DNA of 64,000 nucleotides from Sphingomonas brevis (GCF_023516505.1 NZ_JAMGBB010000001.1:1922001-1986000), one strand, 5' to 3'; counted from the first letter of the stretch, positions 24,880-34,852 are shown. Numbers and translations: made by a program. Notes: generated by a model not told the origin, from the letters alone.

Positions 24880-26788
24880 TCGCGGCGACGATTTCCTCGG
24901 CGGCCTGTTCGGCGCTGAGCTTGGTCGTATCAATCCACAGTTCGGGATTTTCAGGCGCTTCATACGGGCTGTCGATGCCAGTAAAATTGGGCAGTTCACC
25001 GGCCCGGGCTTTTGCATAGAGTCCCTTGACGTCGCGCTTCTCGGCCTCGTCGAGCGGCGTGTCGACGAACACCTCGATAAATTCGCCGTCACCCATCATC
25101 CGCCGGACCATGTCGCGCTCCGCCCTGAACGGCGAAATGAAGGCAGTCAGCACGATCAGGCCGGCATCGGCCATCAGCTTCGCCACCTCGCCGACGCGGC
25201 GAATATTCTCGATCCGGTCGGCCTCGGTGAAGCCCAAATCCTTGTTGAGGCCATGGCGGACGTTGTCGCCGTCGAGCAGGAAGGTATGGCGACCCATTGC
25301 CGCCAGCTTCTTCTCGACCAGATTGGCGATGGTCGACTTGCCGGCTCCGCTAAGCCCGGTGAACCATAGCACCGCCGGCTTTTGGCCCTTCAGCTTGGCG
25401 TGGGTTTCGCGGCTGACATCGAGAGCTTGCCAATGGACGTTCTCGGCCCGGCGAAGCGCGAAGTGCAGCATGCCCGCTGCCACGGTGGCGTTGGTCAGCT
25501 TGTCGATCAGGATGAAGCCGCCAAGTACCCGGTTGGGCGGCCCGACATGGTCATCCCGATAGGGTTCGAACACCAGGGGCCGATCAGTCGTCAGCTCCGC
25601 GACACCGATCGCGTTCAGCTCAAGCGTCTTTGCCGCCAATTCCTCGAGCGAGTTGACATTGACCTGGTGCTTGGGGTGGGCGACCGTCGCGGTCACCGTC
25701 TGGGTGCCGAGCTTCAGCCAATAACCGCGCCCCGGAGTCATGGCTTCGTCAGCCATCCAGACGATCGTCGCCTCGAACTGGTCGGCGGCATGGGGCGGGT
25801 CCTTGGCCGTGGCAATGACGTCCCCCCGCGAGCAATCGACTTCCTCGGCGAAGGTCAGCGTGACCGATTGCCCCGCGATTGCCCGGGGAAGATCGCCGTC
25901 CATGGTCACGATCCGCGCCACCCTGGTTGTGCGCCCGGAAGGGAGGATGCGCACTTCATCGCCTGCCGCGATGGCGCCGCCGGCGACCAGTCCGGCAAAG
26001 CCGCGGAAATGCTGATCGGGCCGGCTGACCCATTGCACCGGCATGCGGAACGGCTTGGCTTCCTGCGCCGCGCTGTCGACCGGCACCGCTTCCAGATGAT
26101 CCAGCAACGCCGGGCCGTCATACCAGCTCGTTGCTTCGCCCCGCTTCGCGACATTGTCGCCGGTAAGGCCGGACACCGGAATGGCGATCCAGTCGTCGAT
26201 GCCGATCACATCGGCGAAGGCGCGATAGCCGGCGACGATGGCATCGAAGGCTGCCTGGTCGAAATCGACCAGGTCCATCTTGGTCACGGCGAGGACCATG
26301 CGCCGAATTCCGACCAGGTTACACAAAATCGAATGCCGGCGAGTCTGCTCCAGCACCCCCTTGCGGGCATCGACCAACAAGAGGGCGAGATCGGCGGTCG
26401 AGGCGCCGGTGACCATGTTGCGGGTATATTGTTCATGGCCCGGCGTGTCGGCGACGATGAACTTGCGCTTCGAGGTGGCGAAGAAACGGTAGGCGACGTC
26501 GATGGTGATGCCTTGCTCGCGCTCGGCGGTAAGTCCGTCGACCAGCAGCGCGAAATCGATGTTTGCGCCCTGGGTTCCTACGCGCTTGCTGTCGGCCTCC
26601 AGCGCCGCCATCTGGTCATCGAAAATCTGCCTGGTTTCGTACAGCAACCGGCCAATCAGGGTGGATTTGCCGTCATCGACGCTGCCGCAGGTGATGAACC
26701 GCAACATTTCCTTCGACGTCTGCTTGGCGAGGTAAGCACTGATATCCGAAGCGATCAGGTCGCGCTCTTCGGCGTGGGGCAGGGCCAT
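24857..26788 (-). CDS. cysNC: Bifunctional sulfate adenylyltransferase large subunit / APS kinase
   Basis: A 643-residue fusion. The N-terminal ~440 residues are CysN, an EF-Tu-like GTPase: '[15 protein letters not shown]', '[12 protein letters not shown]' and 'VTKMDLVDF'. It drives ATP sulfurylase with CysD. The C-terminal ~190 residues are CysC, APS kinase: '[19 protein letters not shown]', '[12 protein letters not shown]' and '[13 protein letters not shown]'. Together they convert sulfate to APS and then PAPS in the cytoplasm. The start overlaps the cysD stop by one base (TGATG), so the genes form a translationally coupled operon. The length is normal for the fused form. Confidence 0.96.
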   Translation of the reverse strand: MALPHAEERDLIASDISAYLAKQTSKEMLRFITCGSVDDGKSTLIGRLLYETRQIFDDQMAALEADSKRVGTQGANIDFALLVDGLTAEREQGITIDVAYRFFATSKRKFIVADTPGHEQYTRNMVTGASTADLALLLVDARKGVLEQTRRHSILCNLVGIRRMVLAVTKMDLVDFDQAAFDAIVAGYRAFADVIGIDDWIAIPVSGLTGDNVAKRGEATSWYDGPALLDHLEAVPVDSAAQEAKPFRMPVQWVSRPDQHFRGFAGLVAGGAIAAGDEVRILPSGRTTRVARIVTMDGDLPRAIAGQSVTLTFAEEVDCSRGDVIATAKDPPHAADQFEATIVWMADEAMTPGRGYWLKLGTQTVTATVAHPKHQVNVNSLEELAAKTLELNAIGVAELTTDRPLVFEPYRDDHVGPPNRVLGGFILIDKLTNATVAAGMLHFALRRAENVHWQALDVSRETHAKLKGQKPAVLWFTGLSGAGKSTIANLVEKKLAAMGRHTFLLDGDNVRHGLNKDLGFTEADRIENIRRVGEVAKLMADAGLIVLTAFISPFRAERDMVRRMMGDGEFIEVFVDTPLDEAEKRDVKGLYAKARAGELPNFTGIDSPYEAPENPELWIDTTKLSAEQAAEEIVAAITEFERR

Positions 26789-27690
26789 CAGAAATAGCCC
26801 TCTTGCTTCTTCTTCTCCATCGATCCTTCGCCGGCATCGCGGTCGATGATCCGCCCCTGCCGCTCGCTGGTGGTGGCGAGCAGCATTTCCTGCACCACCT
26901 GCTCGATGGTGTCGGCGTCGCTCTCGATCGCGCCCGACAGCGGGTAGCAGCCAAGCGTTCGGAAGCGGACCGAGCGGGTCTCGACCTGTTCGCCATCATT
27001 CAGCCGGAAGCGATCGTCGTCGACCATGATCAGCAGCCCGTCGCGCTCCACCACCGGCCGCGGCGCGGCAAGATAGAGCGGCACGATCTCGATCCGCTCA
27101 CGCAGTATGTAGGTCCAGATGTCGAGCTCGGTCCAGTTGGAGAGCGGAAAGACCCGCATCGATTCCCCGGCATTCTTGCGGACATTGTAGAGCGACCAAA
27201 GCTCCGGCCGCTGCTTCTTGGGATCCCACCGGTGGGTGGCGGTGCGGAAGGAGAAGATCCGCTCCTTGGCCCGGCTTTTCTCCTCGTCGCGGCGGGCGCC
27301 GCCGAACGCGGCGTCGAAGCCAAATTTGTCGAGCGCCTGGCGCAGGCCCTCGGTCTTCCACAGGTCGGTGTGGAGCGGGCCATGATCGAACGGATTGATG
27401 CCTTGGCGCTCGGCCTCGGGGTTTTTGTAGACGAGAAGATCGATCCCCTCCTCCGCCCCGACCTTGTCGCGTAGCGCATACATGTCGCGGAACTTCCAGG
27501 TCGTATCGACATGGAGCAGCGGGAAGGGCAGCGGCGCCGGATAAAAGGCCTTGCGGGCGAGGTGCAGCATCACCGCGCTGTCCTTGCCGATCGAATAGAG
27601 CATTACCGGGCGCGCGGCCTCGGCCACGGTTTCGCGCATGATGTGGATGCTCTCGGCCTCCAGCCGGTCGAGATGGGTCAGGCCACTCAT
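26788..27690 (-). CDS. cysD: Sulfate adenylyltransferase small subunit
   Basis: A 300-residue protein starting '[20 protein letters not shown]', the usual CysD beginning; an upstream in-frame ATG would add 35 residues unlike the family. '[20 protein letters not shown]' is the PP-loop-type nucleotide site, '[19 protein letters not shown]' is a conserved block, and the C-terminus ends 'EKKKQEGYF'. It adenylylates sulfate to APS, driven by the GTPase CysN encoded next. A perfect inverted repeat lies 63 bp upstream of the start. Confidence 0.96.
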   Translation of the reverse strand: MSGLTHLDRLEAESIHIMRETVAEAARPVMLYSIGKDSAVMLHLARKAFYPAPLPFPLLHVDTTWKFRDMYALRDKVGAEEGIDLLVYKNPEAERQGINPFDHGPLHTDLWKTEGLRQALDKFGFDAAFGGARRDEEKSRAKERIFSFRTATHRWDPKKQRPELWSLYNVRKNAGESMRVFPLSNWTELDIWTYILRERIEIVPLYLAAPRPVVERDGLLIMVDDDRFRLNDGEQVETRSVRFRTLGCYPLSGAIESDADTIEQVVQEMLLATTSERQGRIIDRDAGEGSMEKKKQEGYF

Positions 27691-27752
27691 CGACTGCCAC
27701 CAAGCCGCACCGCACGCAAAGGTCAAGCCGTTGAACAGCCGAGGAGGTTCAT

Positions 27753-27778
27753 CCTGCCGCAATCCGGCTTGCGGCAGG
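27753..27778. promoter_or_regulatory. Perfect inverted repeat between cysD and the EF-hand gene
   Basis: CCTGCCGCAA and TTGCGGCAGG form a perfect 10-bp inverted repeat around a 6-base centre. It is midway between two divergent starts, has no T-run, and is better explained as an operator or structured leader for cysD than as a terminator. Confidence 0.5.
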
Positions 27779-27834
27779 GATGCCTGAAGGTGCACTGATT
27801 GCTAGAAATCGGGTTTTCCCGAGGGGAGTAGGAA

Positions 27835-28395
27835 ATGAAATTCATGAGGTTTGCGGCCCTGGCGCTGGCTACGGCAATACCGGCCTCGGCGATGGCGGCG
27901 CAGAGCGGCGCCAAGGAAGAGGCGCCCAAGGCGGTCACCAGGGCGGAAATCAGCGACAAGCTGGACGCCGACTATGCCGACATGGACGCGGACAAGGACG
28001 GCAAGGTCACCGCCGCCGAAATCGACGCCCGGCTGGTCAAGAGTGCCGAAGCCAAGATCGAGGAATATAAGAAGGAGCGCGACGCGGCTTTCGCCAAGCT
28101 CGACCTCAACGGCGACGGCAACATCAGCCGCACCGAATTTGACGAGAAGGCCAAGCTGCCGACCATGAAGCAGCCCGACGCGGCGCCATTCCTGGCCCGC
28201 TTCGACGTCAACAAGGACGGCGCAATCACCTTGGAGGAATTCCGCGGGCCGACCCTGGCCAATTTCGCCAAGCTGGACGTCAACAAGGACGGCACGATCA
28301 GCCCGGCCGAAGCCGAAGGTCCGCCGGCCAAGACCGCCGCGGCGCCGCCGGCCAAGAAGCCGGCCTTCAAGAATACGCCCTCCATCTCCCGCTAG
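27835..28395 (+). CDS. Secreted EF-hand calcium-binding protein
   Basis: A 186-residue protein. Signal peptide 'FAALALATAIPASAMAAQ', then four EF-hand loops: 'DMDADKDGKVTAAEID', 'KLDLNGDGNISRTEFDE', 'RFDVNKDGAITLEEFRG' and 'KLDVNKDGTISPAEAEG'. Each keeps the Dx[DN]xDG pattern for calcium, and a proline/lysine-rich tail follows. It should bind calcium in the periplasm or outside; small EF-hand proteins of this type are frequent in sphingomonads, function unknown. It is divergent from cysD. Confidence 0.88.
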   Translation: MKFMRFAALALATAIPASAMAAQSGAKEEAPKAVTRAEISDKLDADYADMDADKDGKVTAAEIDARLVKSAEAKIEEYKKERDAAFAKLDLNGDGNISRTEFDEKAKLPTMKQPDAAPFLARFDVNKDGAITLEEFRGPTLANFAKLDVNKDGTISPAEAEGPPAKTAAAPPAKKPAFKNTPSISR

Positions 28396-28425
28396 ACGGC
28401 AGCGCGGAGCGGGCCTAGAGCAGAG

Positions 28426-28557
28426 ACTTCCCTGGGGAGCCGCAACCCCGGGTTCCATCGAAATGAAATTTTGATGGATGCCCAAGCCGCGGCTGAGATC
28501 GGCAGGCAGTGCCGGGACCCATCGAACCTGATCCGGTTAATACCGGTGGAGGGAGTG
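28426..28557 (+). ncRNA. TPP riboswitch (THI element)
   Basis: The conserved parts of a thiamine pyrophosphate aptamer are all present: 'cctggggagcc' near 28431, 'ggctgagatc' near 28493, 'acccatcgaacctgatccgg' near 28517 and 'taataccggtggaggga' near 28538. The ends 'acttccct' and 'agggagtg' pair as P1. The P3 region between 28441 and 28492 is long. It ends 2 bp before the next ATG, so it probably controls translation initiation of the membrane gene and, through it, thiC. Confidence 0.93.
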
Positions 28558-28559
28558 GC

Positions 28560-28970
28560 ATGACGACTGCAATCCCGCTGACGCTTCACCTGCTGGTCCT
28601 GATCGGCCTTTACGAACTGGCCGCGGGCCTGGCCGGGTTTACTCGGCACATCGACTGGCCGGCTCTGCTCGACGAGTTCGAGCGGTCGCCCGCCCTGACC
28701 TTCGTTACCGGTTTCGCGGCCTTCGCGATCGGCGCGGCGATCCACCTCGGCCATCACCACTGGACCGACACTCTGGCGATCATCGTCTCGGCCATTGGCT
28801 GGATGGTGATGGCGGAGGGCTTGCTGATCATGGTGTGGGCGAAGCCGCTATTGGCCTTCTGCCGGCCGCTGGTCAGCCAACAGCGAATAATTTCGATCAT
28901 AGCAATCCTGTTTGGGATTGCGCTCATCTTGCTCGGCGTAACTGGCCGGGCCGACCCCCATCTCATTTAG
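28560..28970 (+). CDS. TPP-riboswitch-controlled membrane protein of unknown function
   Basis: A 136-residue protein with four predicted transmembrane helices ('LTLHLLVLIGLYELAAGLAG', 'LTFVTGFAAFAIGAAI', 'AIIVSAIGWMVMAEGLLIMV', 'IISIIAILFGIALILLG') and a 'HLGHHHW' histidine cluster. The C-terminal half faintly resembles short YjeT/DUF2065-like proteins, but I do not recognise a known thiamine transporter family. The ATG lies directly after the TPP riboswitch, whose 3' GGAGGGAG serves as ribosome site, and thiC follows after 9 bp. Thiamine-related transport or membrane function is inferred from this placement only. Confidence 0.8.
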   Translation: MTTAIPLTLHLLVLIGLYELAAGLAGFTRHIDWPALLDEFERSPALTFVTGFAAFAIGAAIHLGHHHWTDTLAIIVSAIGWMVMAEGLLIMVWAKPLLAFCRPLVSQQRIISIIAILFGIALILLGVTGRADPHLI

Positions 28971-30863
<1,893 letters not shown>

Positions 30864-30866
30864 GCC

Positions 30867-31214
30867 CTATGGCTGCTTTCGCGTAAATCGGAAGTGGAGC
30901 AGTAACGCCACGCCGACAAACAATGGGGTCAGCGCGAACTGAACCGTCGGCACGCGGGCCGATTCTTCCTGGAACGCGGCGCCGGCGGTTATGCCCAGCC
31001 CCATTGCCACCGCGCTCCATCCGACGACATCCTGCCGCCATCCAGAGTTGGCGGCCTCAAGCTTTTCCAGGAGAATCGGCAGCTTTTCCGGATGCTCCGC
31101 CATCGCCATTCTGACGGTACGGTTCAAAAGCAGGCTCTTCAAAAACTGCAATAGCATGTGGAGCCCAAGCAGTGGGACGAAGAACAATCCCAGCGTCATT
31201 AGAACCTGGGCCAC
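30867..31214 (-). CDS. Small membrane protein of unknown function
   Basis: A 115-residue protein with two or three hydrophobic segments ('LMTLGLFFVPLLGLHMLL', 'VGWSAVAMGLGITAGAAF', 'FALTPLFVGVALLLHF') and an amphipathic charged stretch between them. I prefer a GTG start at 31214, preceded by AGGGGAAAG; the ATG at 31199 is also possible, and the longer in-frame extension to 31343 looks non-coding. It converges on thiC with a 3 bp gap. No family recognised. Confidence 0.6.
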   Translation of the reverse strand: MAQVLMTLGLFFVPLLGLHMLLQFLKSLLLNRTVRMAMAEHPEKLPILLEKLEAANSGWRQDVVGWSAVAMGLGITAGAAFQEESARVPTVQFALTPLFVGVALLLHFRFTRKQP

Positions 31215-31367
31215 CCGATCTTTCCCCTGCTTTTCTGGAGAACGGCGGTACTGAATATATCCAGCCGAGGGGCAACGCGACGTCTCTCGCGACGAAGCGT
31301 TGAATTTTACCAGCTGACGGCGCGATCTTGCGATGAACAGCAAAATAATGCGACCAATGGAGAAACG

Positions 31368-31823
31368 CTACCTCGCCAACTGCCCCAACGCCTCGTCGAG
31401 CGCCTGCAGGAAGCGTGACCGGTCCGCCTTGGCGAATGGCTTCGGTCCGCCGGTAATTCCGTCGGCGCCAACGCGCAGGTCCGCCATGATCGCGCGAGTG
31501 GCGATGGCGCCGCCGATGCTTGCGGAGGTGAACGGCTTTCCATCGTGGCCGATCACCGTCGCACCCTTCTTCAGGCAGCGGTCGGCGAGCAAAATGTCGC
31601 CGGTGATCACCACGGTTTTCGCGTCAGCGCTTTCCGCGATCCAGTCGTCGGCTGCATCGAACTTGTCCGACACGACCACTCGAGCGATCAGCGCATGTTC
31701 CGGTACGCGCATCGCCATGTTGCTGACCACCGTCACCGGCACCTCGCGCCGCCAGGCGACCTTGTACACCTCGTCCTTGACGGGACAGGCATCGGCGTCG
31801 ACCAAAATTCGGATTTGGCTCAT
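31368..31823 (-). CDS. YaiI/YqxD-family protein (DUF188, UPF0178)
   Basis: A 151-residue protein with the family's signature beginning 'ILVDADACPVKDEVYKVAWR' and blocks 'DDWIAESADAKTVVITGDI', 'LADRCLKKGATVIGHDG' and 'GGPKPFAKADRSRFLQALDE'. DUF188 proteins have a PIN-like nuclease fold with conserved aspartates; their biological role is not established. It is single, with a REP-like palindrome directly upstream of its start. Confidence 0.9.
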   Translation of the reverse strand: MSQIRILVDADACPVKDEVYKVAWRREVPVTVVSNMAMRVPEHALIARVVVSDKFDAADDWIAESADAKTVVITGDILLADRCLKKGATVIGHDGKPFTSASIGGAIATRAIMADLRVGADGITGGPKPFAKADRSRFLQALDEALGQLAR

Positions 31824-31827
31824 GCTT

Positions 31828-31903
31828 CTTCATTGCGAGGAGCAAGGCAACGAAGCAATCCCGCGGCGAATTGGATTGCATCGCTGTGCTCGCATTGACG
31901 AAA
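31828..31903. repeat. REP-like palindromic repeat
   Basis: Left arm 'cattgcgaggagcaaggcaa' then 'cgaagcaatcc'; right arm 'ggattgcatcgctgtgctcg' then 'cattgac'. The arms pair with a few mismatches. This is a familiar intergenic palindrome type in alphaproteobacteria. It lies between two minus-strand genes. Confidence 0.75.
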
Positions 31904-31920
31904 GCGTGACCTTGCGCAGC

Positions 31921-32193
31921 CTAAACTGAAGGACGATCCCCTGCGCCTTCATCTTCCTCCGGCGGCAAGTCGAAGCCCTCCTCGACTCCCGCCTCCGGCA
32001 GGCCGGCCGAATGGTCGACCGGTTCGGCGTTGCCCTCGGCCACTTCGCGCTCGCGCTTGTCGAAGAAGGCAGCGCGTTTGAGTCGCGTCTTGAGCGAAAG
32101 CGAAGGATTGTCGGGCGTCGGGCCGGCCATCGCGCGGTCGACATAGCTCTCTTCGGAGCTGCTAGCCACAGTGGGCGTGTCTGTCGTTTCCAT
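31921..32193 (-). CDS. Small acidic protein with a GPTxDNPSLSL motif
   Basis: A 90-residue protein, starting 'METTDTPTV'. The centre 'GPTPDNPSLSLKTRLKRAAF' plus 'FDKRERE' closely matches a stretch in the larger membrane protein at 41848-42816 ('GPTTDNPSLSLRHRLRRASF' plus 'LDQQERR'). The rest is acidic and probably disordered. No signal peptide or transmembrane helix is seen. The function of the shared motif is unknown. Upstream ATG at 32229 is an alternative start. Confidence 0.65.
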   Translation of the reverse strand: METTDTPTVASSSEESYVDRAMAGPTPDNPSLSLKTRLKRAAFFDKREREVAEGNAEPVDHSAGLPEAGVEEGFDLPPEEDEGAGDRPSV

Positions 32194-32326
32194 GAAGGTG
32201 CAACGGCCAGGACGGCCTGTCGGGTGCAAAGAAATCGACGGGGGTCAGTGGGTGGCACTTCGCTCGGCCCCGATTGCCGATCCGCGGCGTTGACCTTGCC
32301 CGCCCCCTCCCAACCAAAGGAAATTT

Positions 32327-32617
32327 ATGACCCGTCCCAACAGCACCGACGATTGGTCGCGCCTGATGTTCGACGCATCGCGGCTGTGGGCCGACGCCGG
32401 CATGGTCGTCGCGCTTCGATCGTGGCGGATGATGGCCGGAGGCCCGGCCACGGCCCGGCGCGAGGCCGAGCGGATGGTCAGCGAAAAGATCGAGGCCGGG
32501 TCGGAACTGGCCGGTGCGCTGGCCGGCGGGGCAGTAAAAAGCCCCAAGGCCGCGGCGCGCAAGGCGCTCTCCGTCTACGGCAAGCGCGTTCGCGGTAACC
32601 GCCGCCGCCTCGCTTAG
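32327..32617 (+). CDS. Small helical protein of unknown function
   Basis: A 96-residue basic, helix-rich protein: 'SRLWADAGMVVALRSWRMMA', 'ARREAERMVSEKIEAGSELA' and a basic tail 'KRVRGNRRRLA'. The heptad-like pattern of the centre resembles phasin-like or polar-helix proteins of sphingomonads, but I cannot assign a named family. An AAAGGAAA ribosome site precedes the ATG. A bidirectional terminator follows 15 bp after the stop. Confidence 0.65.
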   Translation: MTRPNSTDDWSRLMFDASRLWADAGMVVALRSWRMMAGGPATARREAERMVSEKIEAGSELAGALAGGAVKSPKAAARKALSVYGKRVRGNRRRLA

Positions 32618-32631
32618 GACGAACAAAAAGA

Positions 32632-32657
32632 CGGCCCGGTCCCGTCGGGCCGAGCCG
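32632..32657. terminator. Bidirectional Rho-independent terminator
   Basis: CGGC.CGG.CC / GG.CCG.GCCG stem with a four-base loop. On the plus strand it is followed by CCTTCCTTTT, on the minus strand by TCTTTTTG, so it can end both the small helical gene and the convergent secreted-protein gene. Confidence 0.8.
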
Positions 32658-32737
32658 CCTTCCTTTTCGGCGGACGATCATTGCTAACCGTTCCGCCAAA
32701 TCTTCGTAGGCTAGGTTTGGCTATTTGCCGGTACCAT

Positions 32738-33241
32738 CTAGCTTTTCACGTTGATGTTGCCCGAGACGATCGTCTCCAGCGGCAAATCGGTCAGCGTCGC
32801 GCCGAGGCACAGGGCCGGATCGCCGGTGGTGGCCGGATCGCCGTCGAAGAAGAAGGCGCGGCTGACCTTGTCCTTACCGGTGCCGGGCTCGCCATTGTCC
32901 TGTACCGAGAAATAGACGGTGTCGACCAGGCTGGGGTCGTTGGTCCGCTTGACCGTGCCGCCGAAGATGGCGGTGTTGGCGTCGACCATCTTGCCGCACT
33001 TGATGTCGAGCTTCAGCAAATAGGGCGCCTTGCCGTTTTCGCCGGTGAAGGCCTTGTTGATCAGCGTTGCCTGGCCGGTGGCGGTGCCGTCGGCGTTAAT
33101 CTTGGCGCTGACCGAGAAGTTGCGGCGAGGGTCGCTGGACAGAGCGCCCTGGCCGCTGACCGTGCCGCTGGTGGCGGCAATGGCGGGGACCGAACTGACG
33201 AGGGCAATAATGAGGCTCGCGGCCCCGATGGGAATCCGCAT
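32738..33241 (-). CDS. Secreted protein of unknown function
   Basis: A 167-residue protein with a clear signal peptide ('AASLIIALVSSVPAIAATSG'). The mature part is predicted beta-rich ('GTVSGQGALSS', 'NFSVSAKINADGTATGQATL', 'AIFGGTVKRTN'), containing two cysteines that could form a disulfide. Similar secreted beta-rich proteins of unknown function occur in sphingomonads. It stands between two hairpins and is probably monocistronic. Confidence 0.75.
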   Translation of the reverse strand: MRIPIGAASLIIALVSSVPAIAATSGTVSGQGALSSDPRRNFSVSAKINADGTATGQATLINKAFTGENGKAPYLLKLDIKCGKMVDANTAIFGGTVKRTNDPSLVDTVYFSVQDNGEPGTGKDKVSRAFFFDGDPATTGDPALCLGATLTDLPLETIVSGNINVKS

Positions 33242-33353
33242 GGGCTTACTCCTTGATTGGGTTTAGGTTTTCGTGGGTAGACTCAGTCAACGTCCGGGAA
33301 TCATTGGATGTTCCGGATTGAGCGAAACAAGCAGGCGCGGGCGAGCGCAACAA

Positions 33354-33380
33354 CGGCCCGGCCCCAATGGGACCGAGCCG
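33354..33380 (-). terminator. Terminator-like hairpin after the DUF2383 gene
   Basis: CGGC.CGG.CCC / GGG.CCG.GCCG around an AAT loop. The two C-A mismatches become G-U pairs on the minus strand, giving a 12-bp stem 26 bp after the stop of the DUF2383 gene. Only a weak T-run follows. Confidence 0.65.
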
Positions 33381-33405
33381 CTTTCCATTCTTCTCGCGTC
33401 CGAGC

Positions 33406-33876
33406 TTAGCCGGTCGGCTGGCCCTCGAGCGAATGCTTCAGCGCACTCACCCGGTCATGGCCTTCGCGAACCGAGGCGAACGCACGCTCGACGATGCCGC
33501 CTGCGTCGCCCTCCAGCGTATCGCTGCCGATGGCGGCTTCGAACTTCTCCTTGAGATAGCCCTCACCGCGCTCGACCTCGTTGATGACCGCCTTGTCGTC
33601 GTTGCCGGTAACGCTGGCCTTGAAGTCCAGCCAGCGCTGATGAAGCGTGCCCATGGTGGTGCCGTCGCGGTCGGCGGGAGCTCCGCCAAACCGGCCCAGC
33701 TCCGCGTCAAGGTCGCTCAGTACCTGGCTGCGCTCGTCGCCAAGCTCGGTGAACATCTGCTTGAACTCGGCTGAGTCGACATGCTGCGCCGCATCGCGAT
33801 AGCCATTGACGCTGTCGGCAAGCGTGTCGGTAAGAGTCTTGAGGGCAGCCAGGCCGCCCTTGTCAGTTTCGAACAT
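33406..33876 (-). CDS. PA2169-like four-helix-bundle protein (DUF2383)
   Basis: A 156-residue ferritin-like helical protein: 'ALKTLTDTLADSVNGYRDAA', 'FKQMFTELGDERSQVLSDLD', 'WLDFKASVTGNDDKAVINEV' and 'ERGEGYLKEKFEAAI'. This matches the DUF2383/PA2169 family, often found with stress genes, function uncertain. The ATG at 33876 follows a GGAGA site; the longer in-frame extension lacks support. The gene is flanked by two hairpins of the same design and lies near a GlsB-type stress gene. Confidence 0.85.
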   Translation of the reverse strand: MFETDKGGLAALKTLTDTLADSVNGYRDAAQHVDSAEFKQMFTELGDERSQVLSDLDAELGRFGGAPADRDGTTMGTLHQRWLDFKASVTGNDDKAVINEVERGEGYLKEKFEAAIGSDTLEGDAGGIVERAFASVREGHDRVSALKHSLEGQPTG

Positions 33877-33985
33877 ATTGATTCTCCAAAAGAAAGTAGT
33901 GTGCGGTCTCAACGCGGGCCGAGGCTGAACGATGCCGGCTAAATCGCGCCGGCGGCTCGCGTGCGACGAGCGGGCCGGATAGCAA

Positions 33986-34018
33986 GGCGGCCCGACCTCC
34001 TTGAGAGATCGAGCCGCC
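33986..34018. other. Long hairpin upstream of the DUF2383 gene
   Basis: GGCGGC.CGA.CTC / GAG.TCG.GCCGCC around a five-base loop; in minus-strand RNA the mismatches become G-U pairs, giving a 14-bp stem. It has the same design as the terminators at 32632 and 33354, but lies 110 bp upstream of the DUF2383 start, so it may be a leader hairpin or end an unseen transcript. Confidence 0.5.
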
Positions 34019-34136
34019 AAATTCGGTCACCAGGGCCAAGCGTTCGTTACGGCGCCGGGTTTGTCCCGATGGTGCCCCGCCATTGTCGAGGGCAGCTAGG
34101 TTGTTCCGTTCGCGTCACACAGGCAGGAGGACCTCC

Positions 34137-34394
34137 ATGGAATATGGCATTATCGGCTGGATCGTCGTCGGATTGATTGCCGGCATCCTTGCCAAATGGA
34201 TCATGCCCGGCGACGATCCCGGTGGCATCATCGTGACGATCCTGATCGGTATCGCCGGCGGCCTGCTCGGCGGCTTCGTGGCCAGCAAGATGGGCATTGG
34301 CGGCGGCAATATCGTCAACATCCTGGTCGCGACAGCGGGCGCCATCCTGCTGCTAATCATTTACCGGGTCGTGGGGCGACGCCGGGTTAGCTGA
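34137..34394 (+). CDS. GlsB/YeaQ/YmgE-family stress membrane protein
   Basis: An 85-residue protein with three transmembrane helices and the family's glycine-rich pattern: 'IIGWIVVGLIAGILAKWIMP', 'TILIGIAGGLLGGFVASKMG' and 'NIVNILVATAGAILLLIIY'. Members are stress-induced inner-membrane proteins once called transglycosylase-associated; the molecular function is not settled. The ATG at 34137 follows a perfect AGGAGG site at six bases. Confidence 0.93.
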   Translation: MEYGIIGWIVVGLIAGILAKWIMPGDDPGGIIVTILIGIAGGLLGGFVASKMGIGGGNIVNILVATAGAILLLIIYRVVGRRRVS

Positions 34395-34505
34395 GCGACG
34401 CAACAGCCAATTTTCATGGCCGGCAGACCATGTCCGCCACGGGCGGAGAGCGCATTCGTTTGCGCTCGCCGAAGCCAGCATCGGCATCGCTGCGATCGGT
34501 AGTGC

Positions 34506-34634
34506 CTAGCTGTTCTTGAAATTCTCAAGCCCTTGCTGGCCGCCCTTGTTTGACGGATTGGCCGCGATCGTCTTCGGCTTTTCCTTCTTGGGCTTGCGGG
34601 CTTCCTTGTTCTTCCTGACCTGGCCCTTGGCCAT
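34506..34634 (-). CDS. Short lysine-rich conserved protein (MAKGQ type)
   Basis: A 42-residue very basic protein starting 'MAKGQVRKNKEARKPKKEK'. Proteins beginning like this are widespread in sphingomonads and other alphaproteobacteria; their function is unknown, and nucleic-acid binding is a guess from charge. A GGAGGGAGA ribosome site lies just upstream of the ATG. It is too short for ordinary gene finders. Confidence 0.75.
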   Translation of the reverse strand: MAKGQVRKNKEARKPKKEKPKTIAANPSNKGGQQGLENFKNS

Positions 34635-34749
34635 GATGCTTCTCCCTCCGCGGCGACGATGCGCCACATGGGACTGTCATAGCCGCTGAACGCAAAGGCT
34701 CAAGAGGCCGGGGCCGTCACGCGAGTGAATCGCGTGACGCCGATCCGGT

Positions 34750-34770
34750 CCCCCGGAACAGGTCCGGGGG
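34750..34770. repeat. G/C-rich palindrome downstream of the metallothionein-like gene
   Basis: CCCCCGGA and TCCGGGGG form a perfect 8-bp inverted repeat with a 5-base loop, a motif common between sphingomonad genes. It is 83 bp past the metallothionein-like stop and has no T-run, so termination is uncertain. Confidence 0.5.
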
Positions 34771-34852
34771 CCGGTCGGCCGGCTGGCACCATCTCTTCGC
34801 GCTGCTTCGGCGGCGCTACGCGCCGGCGTCGCTGCGATCGGTGGCGCTCAGC

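Noticed and set aside
25382-26797. 471-codon plus-strand ORF opposite cysNC
   Set aside because: Pure antisense frame of a conserved enzyme in high-GC DNA.
34425-34456. Seventh copy of the palindromic repeat family
   Set aside because: 'tgtccgccacgggcggagag' resembles the core but has too many differences to call with confidence.
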